Source of the DNA: Micromonospora fulviviridis
GTDB taxonomy: Bacteria > Actinomycetota > Actinomycetes > Mycobacteriales > Micromonosporaceae
Length of the DNA stretch: 64,000 nucleotides
Reading direction: 5' to 3'
Assembly (NCBI RefSeq): GCF_014648395.1
Contig: NZ_BMRA01000002.1
Span: 248,001-312,000, forward strand
Below the pieces are notes generated by a model. That model was not told the DNA's origin. It searched no databases and saw only the letters and a list, made by a program, of their open reading frames with translations. The translations under genes and the position numbers were made by a program. Below are positions 56,579 through 64,000 of this stretch, in pieces (position 1 is the first letter of the stretch; the number at the start of each line of letters is the position of its first letter).

Positions 56579-57646
56579 ATGAGTGCCCTGTTCACCCCGC
56601 TGACCCTGCGCGGCGTCACCCTGCCCAACCGGGTGGCGCTCGCCCCCATGTGCCAGTACAGCGCCGGCCCCGACGGCCTGCCCACCGACTGGCACCGCGT
56701 CCACCTCGGCTCCCGCGCGGTCGGCGGCGCCGGGCTGATCATCACCGAGGCGACCGCCGTGGTGCCCGAGGGCCGGATCAGCCCGCAGGACACCGGGCTC
56801 TGGTCCGACGCGCACGTCGAGGCGTGGCGACCGATCACCGCGTTCATCGCCGCCCAGGGTTCGGTTCCGGCCGTGCAGCTCGCGCACGCCGGGTTCAAGG
56901 CGTCGACGTACCGGCCGTGGGCCGGGCACCGCGGCGGCGTGCCGGACGCCGACGGCGGCTGGACCCCGGTCGGCCCCGGCGCCGAGCCGTTCCTGCCGGA
57001 CTACCGCACGCCGGCCGCGCTGGACGAGGCCGGCATCGCCGGGGTGGTCGAGGCGTTCGCCGCCGCCGCCCGCCGGGCCCTCGACGCCGGCTTCGCCGCC
57101 GTGGAGATCCACGCCGCGCACGGCTACCTGCTGCACGAGTTCCTCTCGCCGCTCACCAACCACCGGACCGACGGCTACGGCGGCGACCGCGCCGGCCGGA
57201 TGCGGCTGACCCTGGAGGTGGCCCGCGCGGTCCGCGCCGCGGTCGGCGAGACCGTGCCGGTGCTCACCCGGATCTCCGCCACCGACTGGGTGGCCGGCGG
57301 CTGGACCGTCGAGGACAGCGTCGTGCTCGCCGGCGAGCTGGCCGCCGCCGGCGTGGATCTCGTGGACACCTCCTCCGGCGGCGCCTCCGCCGCGGCGAGC
57401 ATCCCGGTCGGCCCCGGCTACCAGGTGCCCCTGGCCGCCCGGATCCGCCGCGACGCGGGCGTGCTGACCGGCGCCGTCGGCCTGATCGTCGAACCCGAGC
57501 AGGCCGAGCAGATCGTCGCCGACGGCGAGGCCGACCTGGTCCTCCTGGGCCGCGAACTCCTCCGCGACCCCTACTGGCCCCACCGCGCCGCCGCCAAACT
57601 GACCCCCACCCCCACCTGGCCCGACCAGTACACCCGCGCCTTCTGA
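56579..57646 (+). CDS. Old Yellow Enzyme family NAD(P)H:flavin oxidoreductase (YqjM type)
   Basis: 355 residues from ATG 56579, with GAAGGATG upstream. YqjM-class features: VALAPMCQYSAGPDGLPTDW (Cys and Tyr that tune the flavin), HLGSRAVGGAGLIITEATAV, VQLAHAGFKAS (His/Arg-side), EIHAAHGYLLHEFLSPLTNH then RTDGYGG (the catalytic HxxH and flavin motif) and DLVLLGRELLRDPYWP (phosphate binding). FMN-dependent cytoplasmic reductase of activated C=C bonds in enones, with a likely role in detoxification. It sits behind the symporter terminator; co-regulation is possible but weak. Convergent with the ABC exporter gene. Confidence 0.93.
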   Translation: MSALFTPLTLRGVTLPNRVALAPMCQYSAGPDGLPTDWHRVHLGSRAVGGAGLIITEATAVVPEGRISPQDTGLWSDAHVEAWRPITAFIAAQGSVPAVQLAHAGFKASTYRPWAGHRGGVPDADGGWTPVGPGAEPFLPDYRTPAALDEAGIAGVVEAFAAAARRALDAGFAAVEIHAAHGYLLHEFLSPLTNHRTDGYGGDRAGRMRLTLEVARAVRAAVGETVPVLTRISATDWVAGGWTVEDSVVLAGELAAAGVDLVDTSSGGASAAASIPVGPGYQVPLAARIRRDAGVLTGAVGLIVEPEQAEQIVADGEADLVLLGRELLRDPYWPHRAAAKLTPTPTWPDQYTRAF

Positions 57647-57680
57647 CGCTCCCGCCGGACGCCCGCCGGGGCCTCCGCGT

Positions 57681-57737
57681 CGATCATGAAGTTGGCGGTG
57701 CCGTCCGCCCGGTCTGTCGCCGCCAACTTCATGATCG
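57681..57737. repeat. Long perfect palindrome, copy 3 (18-bp arms)
   Basis: CGATCATGAAGTTGGCGG at 57681-57698, exact complement at 57720-57737, 21-nt loop. Between the convergent ends of the Old Yellow Enzyme gene (57646) and the ABC exporter gene (57771). Nearly the same arm as 16726-16748; related to 4754-4774. Confidence 0.75.
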
Positions 57738-57770
57738 CCGGGGTGGGGCCCCGCCCGGGTGGGAGGACCG

Positions 57771-60700
57771 TCAGCCGGCCAGGTGGCCCCAGCGGGACTC
57801 CAGGTCGTGCCACGGGCCCTGGGCGGCCACCGTGCCGTCGACCAGCACCACCACGTGGTCCGCGCGGACCAGCGCGGCCCGCTTCGCGGTCGAGCCGACC
57901 ACGGTCACCCCGTGCTCGCGCAGCGCGGCCCAGAGCGCCAGCTCCGTCGTCACGTCCAGCGCGGACGAGACGTCGTCGGCGACCAGCAGCTCGGTACGCG
58001 GCGCGAGCGCCCGGGCCAGCGCCAGCCGCTGGAGCTGCCCGCCGGACAGCCGGGTGCCCTTGTGCCCGATGAGCAGCCCGAGCCCGCCCCCGGCGGCCGC
58101 CAGGTCGTGGTCGAGCTGGGCGGTCGACACCGCGCCGGCCGCGTCCACCTGGTGCCCGAGCGCGATGTTGTCGGCCACCGTGCCGGAGAGCACCCGGGGC
58201 AGCTGCCCCACGTAGCCGACCTGGTTGGGGCGGAGGAACAGCTCCGGCTCGGTGACCGGCTCGCCGTTCCAGCGCAGCGTGCCGATGTGGTGCACGATCC
58301 CTGCGAGCGCCCGCAGCAGCGACGACTTCCCCGCGCCGACCGGCCCGACCACCAGCACCAACTGCCCGCGTTCGACCGTCAGGTCGACGTCCCGGACGGC
58401 CAGGGTGCCGTCGGAGTGCAGCGCGCCGAAGCCGGTCAGCTCCAGCCGGCGCAGCGGGTGCCGGGGCGGCGGTTCGGGAGCGGGGGCGGTGCCGGCGGCC
58501 AGGTCCAGCCCGGGCACCGTCGCCGAGTACGTGGCCACTCCGCTCATCGCGACGGTCCGCCGGGTCCACACGCGGGCCGACGGGTAGTGCGAGACCAGCG
58601 AGGCGGTGGTCCAGGCGAACCAGCGGGCCGCGCCGAGCGTGGAGACCGCGACCAGGGTGGCACCGGCGGAGAGCCCGCCGGCCAGGTAGAGCGCCCAGGC
58701 CCCGATCGGCAGCAGGCCGCTGGCGATCGACGGGGTCGATCGGGCCCACACCTGCATGGCGATCTCCCGGCGCTGCCGGTCGCTGCGCACGGTGTCCAGC
58801 TTCGCGAGGTGGTGCAGCACCGGGCGGGTGGCGCCGGCGAGCTTCACCGTGCGGGCGGCGGAGAGCGAGGAGACCAGGGCCGTGGCGAAGGCGGCGCGCG
58901 CCTTGACGGTGCCGGCGGCCGTGCGCTCCAGCCGGGGCCCGAACAGGGTCGCCGCCAGCCCGGAGACCACCATGGTCCCGACGAAGAACAACGCGGGTAC
59001 GAAGCTGCCGGTCACCAGGGTCATGGTGATCACGATGGCCAGCGAGATGAACTGGTCCATCAGGTTGTCGGCGAGCTGCACCACCCGGTCGGTGTCACCG
59101 CCCTGCGCCACCACCTCGGCCGGGGTGTGCCCGCTCACCCGGCGCGCCCCGGTCTGCCCGTGCACCAGCCGCGCGCTGATCCGCAGCATCTGACGGATCC
59201 ACCACTGCGGGAACCACAGGTTCGTCAGGTACGGCAGCGGCAGCACCACCAGCAGCGCGGCGACGATGCCCAGCGCCGGCAGCCACGGGTCTCCCCCGCC
59301 GACCACCTCGGCCCAGAGCCAGGGCAGCACCGAGCCGTCCAGCCCGAGCAGGGTCATGATGATGAACAGGCAGACGGAGACCAGCCCGTACCGCGGGTCG
59401 TTGGTGCCCAGCCGGAGGATCTCCCGCAGGGTCCGCGCGGGCGGTGGGTCGGGCAGCGGCGGCGGGTCGGTACGCGGCACCGCGACCTGGCGCGGCAGGG
59501 TGGCCGGGGCGGCCGGCCCGGCCGGCTCGTCGGGCCATTCGTCGGGGCCGTCCAGGAGTTCCACCCCACCGCGGCGCGCGCCGGCGCCCGCGTAGGCGCT
59601 GGCGTGGCTGGTGGCGAGCAGCTCGGCGAAGCGGGCCGACTCGCGCAGCGGGCCGGCCTCCAGCACCGCGCCGTCGGCCATCATGACGACCTCGTCGCAG
59701 CGGCGCACCGAGGAGAGCCGGTGCGCGATGACGATGCCGATCCGGTCGGTGAGCAGCCGTTCGGTGGCCTGGCGTACGCGGTCCTCGGTGACCGGGTCGA
59801 GCCGGGCGGTGGCCTCGTCAAGGATCACCACGTGCGGGTCGCGGACCAGGATCCGGGCGAACGCGACGAGCTGCTCCTGCCCGGCGGAGAGCACGTGCCC
59901 GCCCTCGCCGAGCCGGGTGTGCACGCCGTCGGGGAGTTCGGCGATCCAGCCGGCCAGCCCCAGCTCCTCCAGCGCCCGGGTGGCGTCGTCGAGCAGGTCG
60001 GGGTCGAAGAGCGCGACGTTCTCGGCGAGCGTGCCGGCCAGGATCTCGGTGCGCTGGGGCACCACGGCGATCCACCGGCGCAGCGCCTCGACGTCGAGGT
60101 CGACCAGGTCGGTGTCGCCCAGGAAGACGGTGCGGGACGGCACGTCCACGGCCCGGGTGAGCACCTTGGCCAGCGTCGACTTGCCGGAGCCCGTCCGGCC
60201 GACCAGGGCGTAGGACCGGCCGCGGGCGAAGGTGAGGGTGACGTCGCGCAGCGCTGGCCCGCGCTCGTCGCCGGTGGCCGGGTAGCGGAAGGTGAGCCCG
60301 CGGACGGTCAGGTCCCCGTCCACCGGGGCGGCGCCGCCGGTCGGCTCCTGCCGGGAGTCGGCGAGCAACTGCACCCGCGCCCACGCGCCGAGCGCCTGTT
60401 GCAGGTGCGGCACCCAGCGGGCGATGTGCTCGACGGTCGCGCCGAAGGCGAGGGCGAGCAGCCAGATCGCGGTGAGCCGGGCGGCGTCCACCCGCCCGGT
60501 GGCGAGCGCCCAGGCGCCCGCCAGGACCACGGCGGCGATGCCGACCCGGACGCCGCCGGCGGCCAGCGCGGTGACCCGGGCGGACAGCCGGAAGACCCGG
60601 CCGCCCCGGGCGATCACCTCGGCCGCCCGCCGGGCGTAGAGGCGCAGCACGTACGGCCGGGCCAGGCTGGTGCGCACGTCGTCCTGGCCGTGCACCGCCT

Positions 60701-61265
60701 CCTCCATCACGGCGGCCAGGTCGGACCAGGCCTCCTCCTCGACCATCCGGGCCGGGGCGATCCGGGCGGTGGGACGGCGAAGGGCCACGCCGAGCAGCGC
60801 GGTGAGCAGGATCATCCCGACGCCGGCCGGCCACCAGACGACCAGCGCGCTGACGGTGGCGAGCAGGCAGACGGCGACGCCCTGGACGAGCCGTACGCCG
60901 GTGTTCCGCATCTCGGCGGCTACCTGGTAGACGTCGTTGTCGATCCGGTCGAGCAGCTCGCCGACCGGGGTGGTCTCCAGGGTGGGCAGGTCCTGCCCGA
61001 GCGCGACCCGGCAGAGCCGGCGGCGGACGTCGGCGGACCAGTCGGCGGTGAGGCCGGCCATCAGCAGGCCGATGAGCAGGTCGGTGACCACGGCGGCGAC
61101 CAGCGCCACGGCCAGCGCCGTGAACCAGCCGAGCGACCGGTGCACCAGCACCGGCCCGGCCAGCGCCGAGGCGGCGGCCTGACCGCCGGCGCCGAGCACG
61201 ATGAGCAGCAGGACGACCGCCATCCGGCGTGGTGCGGTGGCCCAGAGGTCGCGGAGCAGGCGCAT
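57771..61265 (-). CDS. Tandem-fused ABC exporter (TMD-NBD-TMD-NBD)
   Basis: 1164 residues from ATG 61265, with GGAGGA upstream. First half: five to six helices, then NBD1 with Walker A ALVGRTGSGKSTLAKVLTRA, signature VLSAGQEQLVAFARILV, and Walker B HVVILDEATARLD. Linker near 560-600 rich in Pro. Second half: another TMD, then NBD2 with Walker A VGPVGAGKSSLLRALAG, signature RLSGGQLQRLALARAL, and Walker B ELLVADDVSSALD. NBD1 has LSAGQ instead of LSGGQ, and NBD2 carries Asp where the catalytic Glu normally stands, so the two ATP sites are unequal. Looks like a fused heterodimeric exporter for drugs or lipids. Downstream of a TetR gene. Confidence 0.92.
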   Translation of the reverse strand: MRLLRDLWATAPRRMAVVLLLIVLGAGGQAAASALAGPVLVHRSLGWFTALAVALVAAVVTDLLIGLLMAGLTADWSADVRRRLCRVALGQDLPTLETTPVGELLDRIDNDVYQVAAEMRNTGVRLVQGVAVCLLATVSALVVWWPAGVGMILLTALLGVALRRPTARIAPARMVEEEAWSDLAAVMEEAVHGQDDVRTSLARPYVLRLYARRAAEVIARGGRVFRLSARVTALAAGGVRVGIAAVVLAGAWALATGRVDAARLTAIWLLALAFGATVEHIARWVPHLQQALGAWARVQLLADSRQEPTGGAAPVDGDLTVRGLTFRYPATGDERGPALRDVTLTFARGRSYALVGRTGSGKSTLAKVLTRAVDVPSRTVFLGDTDLVDLDVEALRRWIAVVPQRTEILAGTLAENVALFDPDLLDDATRALEELGLAGWIAELPDGVHTRLGEGGHVLSAGQEQLVAFARILVRDPHVVILDEATARLDPVTEDRVRQATERLLTDRIGIVIAHRLSSVRRCDEVVMMADGAVLEAGPLRESARFAELLATSHASAYAGAGARRGGVELLDGPDEWPDEPAGPAAPATLPRQVAVPRTDPPPLPDPPPARTLREILRLGTNDPRYGLVSVCLFIIMTLLGLDGSVLPWLWAEVVGGGDPWLPALGIVAALLVVLPLPYLTNLWFPQWWIRQMLRISARLVHGQTGARRVSGHTPAEVVAQGGDTDRVVQLADNLMDQFISLAIVITMTLVTGSFVPALFFVGTMVVSGLAATLFGPRLERTAAGTVKARAAFATALVSSLSAARTVKLAGATRPVLHHLAKLDTVRSDRQRREIAMQVWARSTPSIASGLLPIGAWALYLAGGLSAGATLVAVSTLGAARWFAWTTASLVSHYPSARVWTRRTVAMSGVATYSATVPGLDLAAGTAPAPEPPPRHPLRRLELTGFGALHSDGTLAVRDVDLTVERGQLVLVVGPVGAGKSSLLRALAGIVHHIGTLRWNGEPVTEPELFLRPNQVGYVGQLPRVLSGTVADNIALGHQVDAAGAVSTAQLDHDLAAAGGGLGLLIGHKGTRLSGGQLQRLALARALAPRTELLVADDVSSALDVTTELALWAALREHGVTVVGSTAKRAALVRADHVVVLVDGTVAAQGPWHDLESRWGHLAG

Positions 61266-61354
61266 GGACAGTCCTCCGGACTCGGGTCGGTGGGGGCGGT
61301 GCCCCCAGCCTCACCCGGCCGGCCCCGGCACTCAAACGATTTACCGCCGCGGCG

Positions 61355-61948
61355 TCACGTCTGGGCGACCCGGCGGACGATGCCGAGCAGCGCCTCCTGC
61401 ACGTCCTCGATGGGCCGGTCGGGCTGGAAGACCAGCCAGTCCACGGCCACCACGAGCCCGACGCCGAACAGCGCCGAACTGGCCGTGCGCACGTCCAGGT
61501 CGGCGGGAAGGTCGCCGCTGGCCACCCCGGCGCGTACGGTCTCCGCGATCACCTCGATGGCCTCGCCGCGCAGCAGCCGGAGGGTCTGCTGCCACTCCCG
61601 GTTGGTCCGCCACATCTCCGAGAGCAGGAGCTGGGCAAAGGCCCGGTAGCGGCGGATGTACTCCAGCTCGGCGCGGACCAGCGAGGCGAGCGCCTCGCGC
61701 GGCGGCAGCCCGGCGACGGCGGCCCGGAAGTCGGCGGTGAGCAGGCCGATCCCGTGCCGCAGCAGCTCCTCGAAGAGGACCGTCTTGGACTCGAAGTTGT
61801 AGTAGACGGTCCCCTTCGCCACCCCGGCCCGGGCCGCGATGTCGTCCACCGTGGTGGCCGAGAAGCCCTGCTCGGCGATGAGCTCCACCGCCGCCACGAA
61901 GAGGCGCTGCCGGGTGTCCTCCCGCCGGCGGGTCCGTCCGTCCGTCAC
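61355..61948 (-). CDS. TetR-family transcriptional regulator
   Basis: 197 residues from GTG 61948 (MTDGRTRRREDTRQRLFVAA). HTH: VELIAEQGFSATTVDDIAAR then AGVAKGTVYYNFESKTVLFE, the classic TetR arrangement. The C-terminal ligand domain is helical (LVRAELEYIRRYRAFAQLLL). It lies between the YhgE-type gene (10-nt gap, upstream) and the ABC exporter (90 nt, downstream), all on one strand, so it probably represses this three-gene unit until a toxic ligand binds. Confidence 0.92.
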   Translation of the reverse strand: MTDGRTRRREDTRQRLFVAAVELIAEQGFSATTVDDIAARAGVAKGTVYYNFESKTVLFEELLRHGIGLLTADFRAAVAGLPPREALASLVRAELEYIRRYRAFAQLLLSEMWRTNREWQQTLRLLRGEAIEVIAETVRAGVASGDLPADLDVRTASSALFGVGLVVAVDWLVFQPDRPIEDVQEALLGIVRRVAQT

Positions 61949-61958
61949 CCGCCCATCC

Positions 61959-64000
61959 TCACATGGTCAGTTCGGGGTGCAGCTTGGCCGGGGTGAGCCG
62001 GCGGGAGCGGCGCGCCGCGCCGACGGTGAGCGCCATGGCGCCCGTCCCGAAGGCGAGCAGCACCAGCGCCCCGGTGACCACCGGCCCGGCCGGCCCGCCG
62101 TTGATGGTGTGCCGCAGGCCGCCCACCACGTACGTCATCGGCAGCCAGGGGTGGATGGCCTGGAAGAAGCCGGGTGAGGTCTGCACGGGGTAGGTGCCGC
62201 CGGAGGAGGTGAGCTGGAGCATCAGCAGGGCCAGCGCGGCGAGCCGGCCGGCGGGGCCGAGCGCCACGCCGAGCAGCTGCATGATCGCGGTGAACGCCAG
62301 CGAGGTGAGCGCGAGCAGCCCGAAGGTGGCCGGCCCGTGCCGCGGGTCGAGGCCGAGGGCCAGGGTGACCACGGTGTAGAGCACCGCGACCTGGGCCAGC
62401 CCGATCGCTGCGGCGGGCAGCCAGCCGGCGAGCACGACCCGCCAGCCGGGCGCGTCGGACATCACGTGCCGCCGGTTCACCGGCCGCAGCAGCATGTAGG
62501 TGATCATCGCGCCGACCCAGAGCGCCAGGGCCAGGAAGTACGGGGCGAAGCCCACCCCGTACGAGCCGGCCGGGTGGTCGGAGTGGCGGATCAGGCCCAC
62601 CGGGTCACCGAGGACGTCGGCACGGCTGTCCGCGTCGTCGTACCCGGGCAGCTTCTTCTCCCCGGCGGCGAGCCCGTCGGCGAGGTCGCCGGCGCCGCCC
62701 TCCAGCTTGGTCAGCCCGTCAGCGAGGCGGTTGCTGCCGCTGCTGAGCTGGGCCAGGCCGCCGTCGAGCTGCCGGGCGCCGGTGGCGAGCCGGTAGAGGC
62801 CGCCCCGGAGCTGGTCGGCGCCGTCCGCGGCGTCACCGATCCCGTCGCGCAGCTTCGCGCTGCCCTGGGCCAGGGTGGTGAGCCCGCTGGCGAGCTGGTC
62901 GACCTTGGCCCGGGCCGAGGCGACGTCGTCGGCGAGGTGCGGCGCGGCGGCGGCCACGTCGCGGGCGGTCCGCGCGACCTCGGTCATCTGCTTCTTGAGC
63001 GCGGCGAGGTCGGTCCTGTCCAGCGCGGTGACCATGGCCCGGGCGGCGGTTACCGCCTGGTCGGCGGCCTTGCGGGCGGCGACCAGGTTCGGGTCGTCGG
63101 CCAGTTCCGGGTGCTCCTTCACCAGCGCGTCGAGCCGGTCGCGCACCTTCTCGGCCTGGCCGACCACCTCGTCGGCCCTGGCCGGCAGCGCGTCGAGGCC
63201 GTCGGCGAGCGCCTGCGCGCCCTCGGCGACCAGCGTGGCGGCCCGCTGGATGTCGCCGGCGTTCCTGCGGAGCAGCGGCTCGTATTTGTCCGCGGCGGCG
63301 TCGACCTGCTTCGCGGCGGCGCGGGTCTCGGTGGCCGCCCGGTTGGCGCCGTCGGCGATCTGCGCCGCCCCGGTGTAGAGCTGGTCCAGGCCGGCGGCGA
63401 GCTTCGTCGCGCCCTGCACCGAGGTGTTCAGGCCGCCAGCGAGCTGCCCGGCGCCGTCCTCGGCGGTGCCCAGCCCGTCGGCGAGCTGGCCGGCGCCCTG
63501 CTGGGAGGTGCCGAGCCCGTCGTGGATCTTCCCGGCGCCGTCGGCGGCGCGGCCCGTCTCGGCCTTGGCGTCGGTGAAGCCGATGAGCATCTTGTCGAAG
63601 TACGACGCGGCCGTGCTCTCCGCGGCGGCGGCCCGGATCTCGCTGAAGGCGGAGCGGGCGAGCAGCCCGGACAGGTAGTTGGTGGCGTCGTCGTTGACCA
63701 CCTTCAGCTCGCCCCGGCGGGCCGGCCGGTCCGGCTCGGGGCTGGCCGCCAGGGTGGCGGAGAAGTCCGCCGGGATGGAGAAGACCAGGTGGTAGCGGCC
63801 GTCCCGGAGCCCTTCGGTGGCGTCGTCCTGGTCGGTCACCGTCCAGCCGAAGACCTTCCGGTCGAGCAGCTCGTCGGTGAGGTCCCGGCCGGCGTGCACC
63901 TCGCTGCCGTCGCTGGCCTTCGCGGGCCGGTCGGCGTTGACCAGGGCGACCGGGATCCGGTCGAGGTTCCCGTACGGGTCCCAGAAGGCGTAGAGGTAGA
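61959..64000 (-). CDS. YhgE/Pip-type membrane protein, 5' end outside window
   Basis: The visible part is at least 680 residues; its start lies to the right of the window, since the frame stays open through 64000 (FWDPYGNLDRIPVALVNADR precedes 63900). Layout: a periplasmic domain, then a long coiled, heptad-like region with repeats of the GAGQLADGLGTAEDGAGQL kind (about a dozen), then six C-terminal helices of ABC-2-like type (YFLALALWVGAMITYMLL, GLAQVAVLYTVVTLALGL, SLAFTAIMQLLGVALGPAGR). YhgE/Pip proteins serve as phage receptors and in the type VII/ESX-like secretion of Gram-positives; here the link to TetR and an exporter suggests an efflux-like role. Confidence 0.85.
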   Translation of the reverse strand, partial: YLYAFWDPYGNLDRIPVALVNADRPAKASDGSEVHAGRDLTDELLDRKVFGWTVTDQDDATEGLRDGRYHLVFSIPADFSATLAASPEPDRPARRGELKVVNDDATNYLSGLLARSAFSEIRAAAAESTAASYFDKMLIGFTDAKAETGRAADGAGKIHDGLGTSQQGAGQLADGLGTAEDGAGQLAGGLNTSVQGATKLAAGLDQLYTGAAQIADGANRAATETRAAAKQVDAAADKYEPLLRRNAGDIQRAATLVAEGAQALADGLDALPARADEVVGQAEKVRDRLDALVKEHPELADDPNLVAARKAADQAVTAARAMVTALDRTDLAALKKQMTEVARTARDVAAAAPHLADDVASARAKVDQLASGLTTLAQGSAKLRDGIGDAADGADQLRGGLYRLATGARQLDGGLAQLSSGSNRLADGLTKLEGGAGDLADGLAAGEKKLPGYDDADSRADVLGDPVGLIRHSDHPAGSYGVGFAPYFLALALWVGAMITYMLLRPVNRRHVMSDAPGWRVVLAGWLPAAAIGLAQVAVLYTVVTLALGLDPRHGPATFGLLALTSLAFTAIMQLLGVALGPAGRLAALALLMLQLTSSGGTYPVQTSPGFFQAIHPWLPMTYVVGGLRHTINGGPAGPVVTGALVLLAFGTGAMALTVGAARRSRRLTPAKLHPELTM

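Overview
The window looks like a chromosomal segment of a high-GC actinomycete, most likely Micromonospora or a close relative. The grounds are very high GC at third codon positions, many GTG and a few TTG starts, a 1,000-residue IF-2 with a huge Gly/Pro-rich N-terminus, an F420-type oxidoreductase, and gene order (rimP-nusA-ylxR-infB ... rbfA-nrnA ... truB-ribF-rpsO-pnp-pepR-dapB). The genus is an inference; no rRNA, tRNA, CRISPR array, transposase or prophage gene was seen.

Layout. 1-4.8 kb: a sugar-uptake operon on the minus strand (LacI regulator, binding lipoprotein, permease cut by the window edge) divergent from a glycogen-debranching-like enzyme, with an operator-like palindrome between them. 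4.8-6.5 kb: a GNAT acetyltransferase and an AraC/DinB fusion. 6.5-26.4 kb: a long minus-strand translation and RNA-processing block (dapB, M16 protease, pnp, rpsO, ribF, truB, nrnA, rbfA, DUF503, a Trm11-like methyltransferase, infB, ylxR, nusA, rimP), interrupted by two plus-strand membrane-protein genes, a MATE exporter and several small genes. 26.5-33.1 kb: plus-strand genes for a Tat-type lipoprotein plus a DUF4439 protein, a PadR-controlled ABC/FtsX exporter, a deazaflavin-type oxidoreductase and a hypothetical protein. 33.1-38.8 kb: VIT1/CCC1-type transporter, methionine aminopeptidase, and a signalling pair made of a STAS protein and a very large hybrid kinase/response-regulator/PP2C phosphatase. 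38.9-47.3 kb: an amine-catabolic set (glutamine-synthetase-like ligase, aldehyde dehydrogenase, SDR, class-I glutaminase-type hydrolase, APC permease), with a frameshifted phosphotransferase gene, a degenerate inositol-monophosphatase-like gene and a GNAT gene remnant lying between the enzymes and the permease. 47.6-54 kb: metallo-hydrolase, DUF456, PAS-GGDEF-EAL, methyltransferase, thiolase. 53.4-57.6 kb: glutathionyl-hydroquinone-reductase-like protein, DUF998 protein, a sulfur-type leader peptide ahead of a DAACS symporter, and an Old Yellow Enzyme. 57.8-64 kb: a tandem-fused ABC exporter, TetR regulator and a YhgE/Pip-type membrane protein cut by the window edge.

The most notable non-genic structure is repeats. 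There are three long perfect palindromes sharing a GATCA(A/T)GA(A/G)GTT core. A 59-nt element bounded by GTGAG sits exactly at gene junctions, supplying the upstream stop codon and ending at the downstream GTG start. A hairpin element recurs ahead of two minus-strand genes. The strongest functional inference is the leader peptide at 55085-55174, which suggests cysteine-responsive control of the symporter behind it. Next is the glutamylation cluster, which carries an SDR where polyamine pathways usually have an amine oxidase or aminotransferase, pointing to an amino-alcohol such as ethanolamine as substrate.
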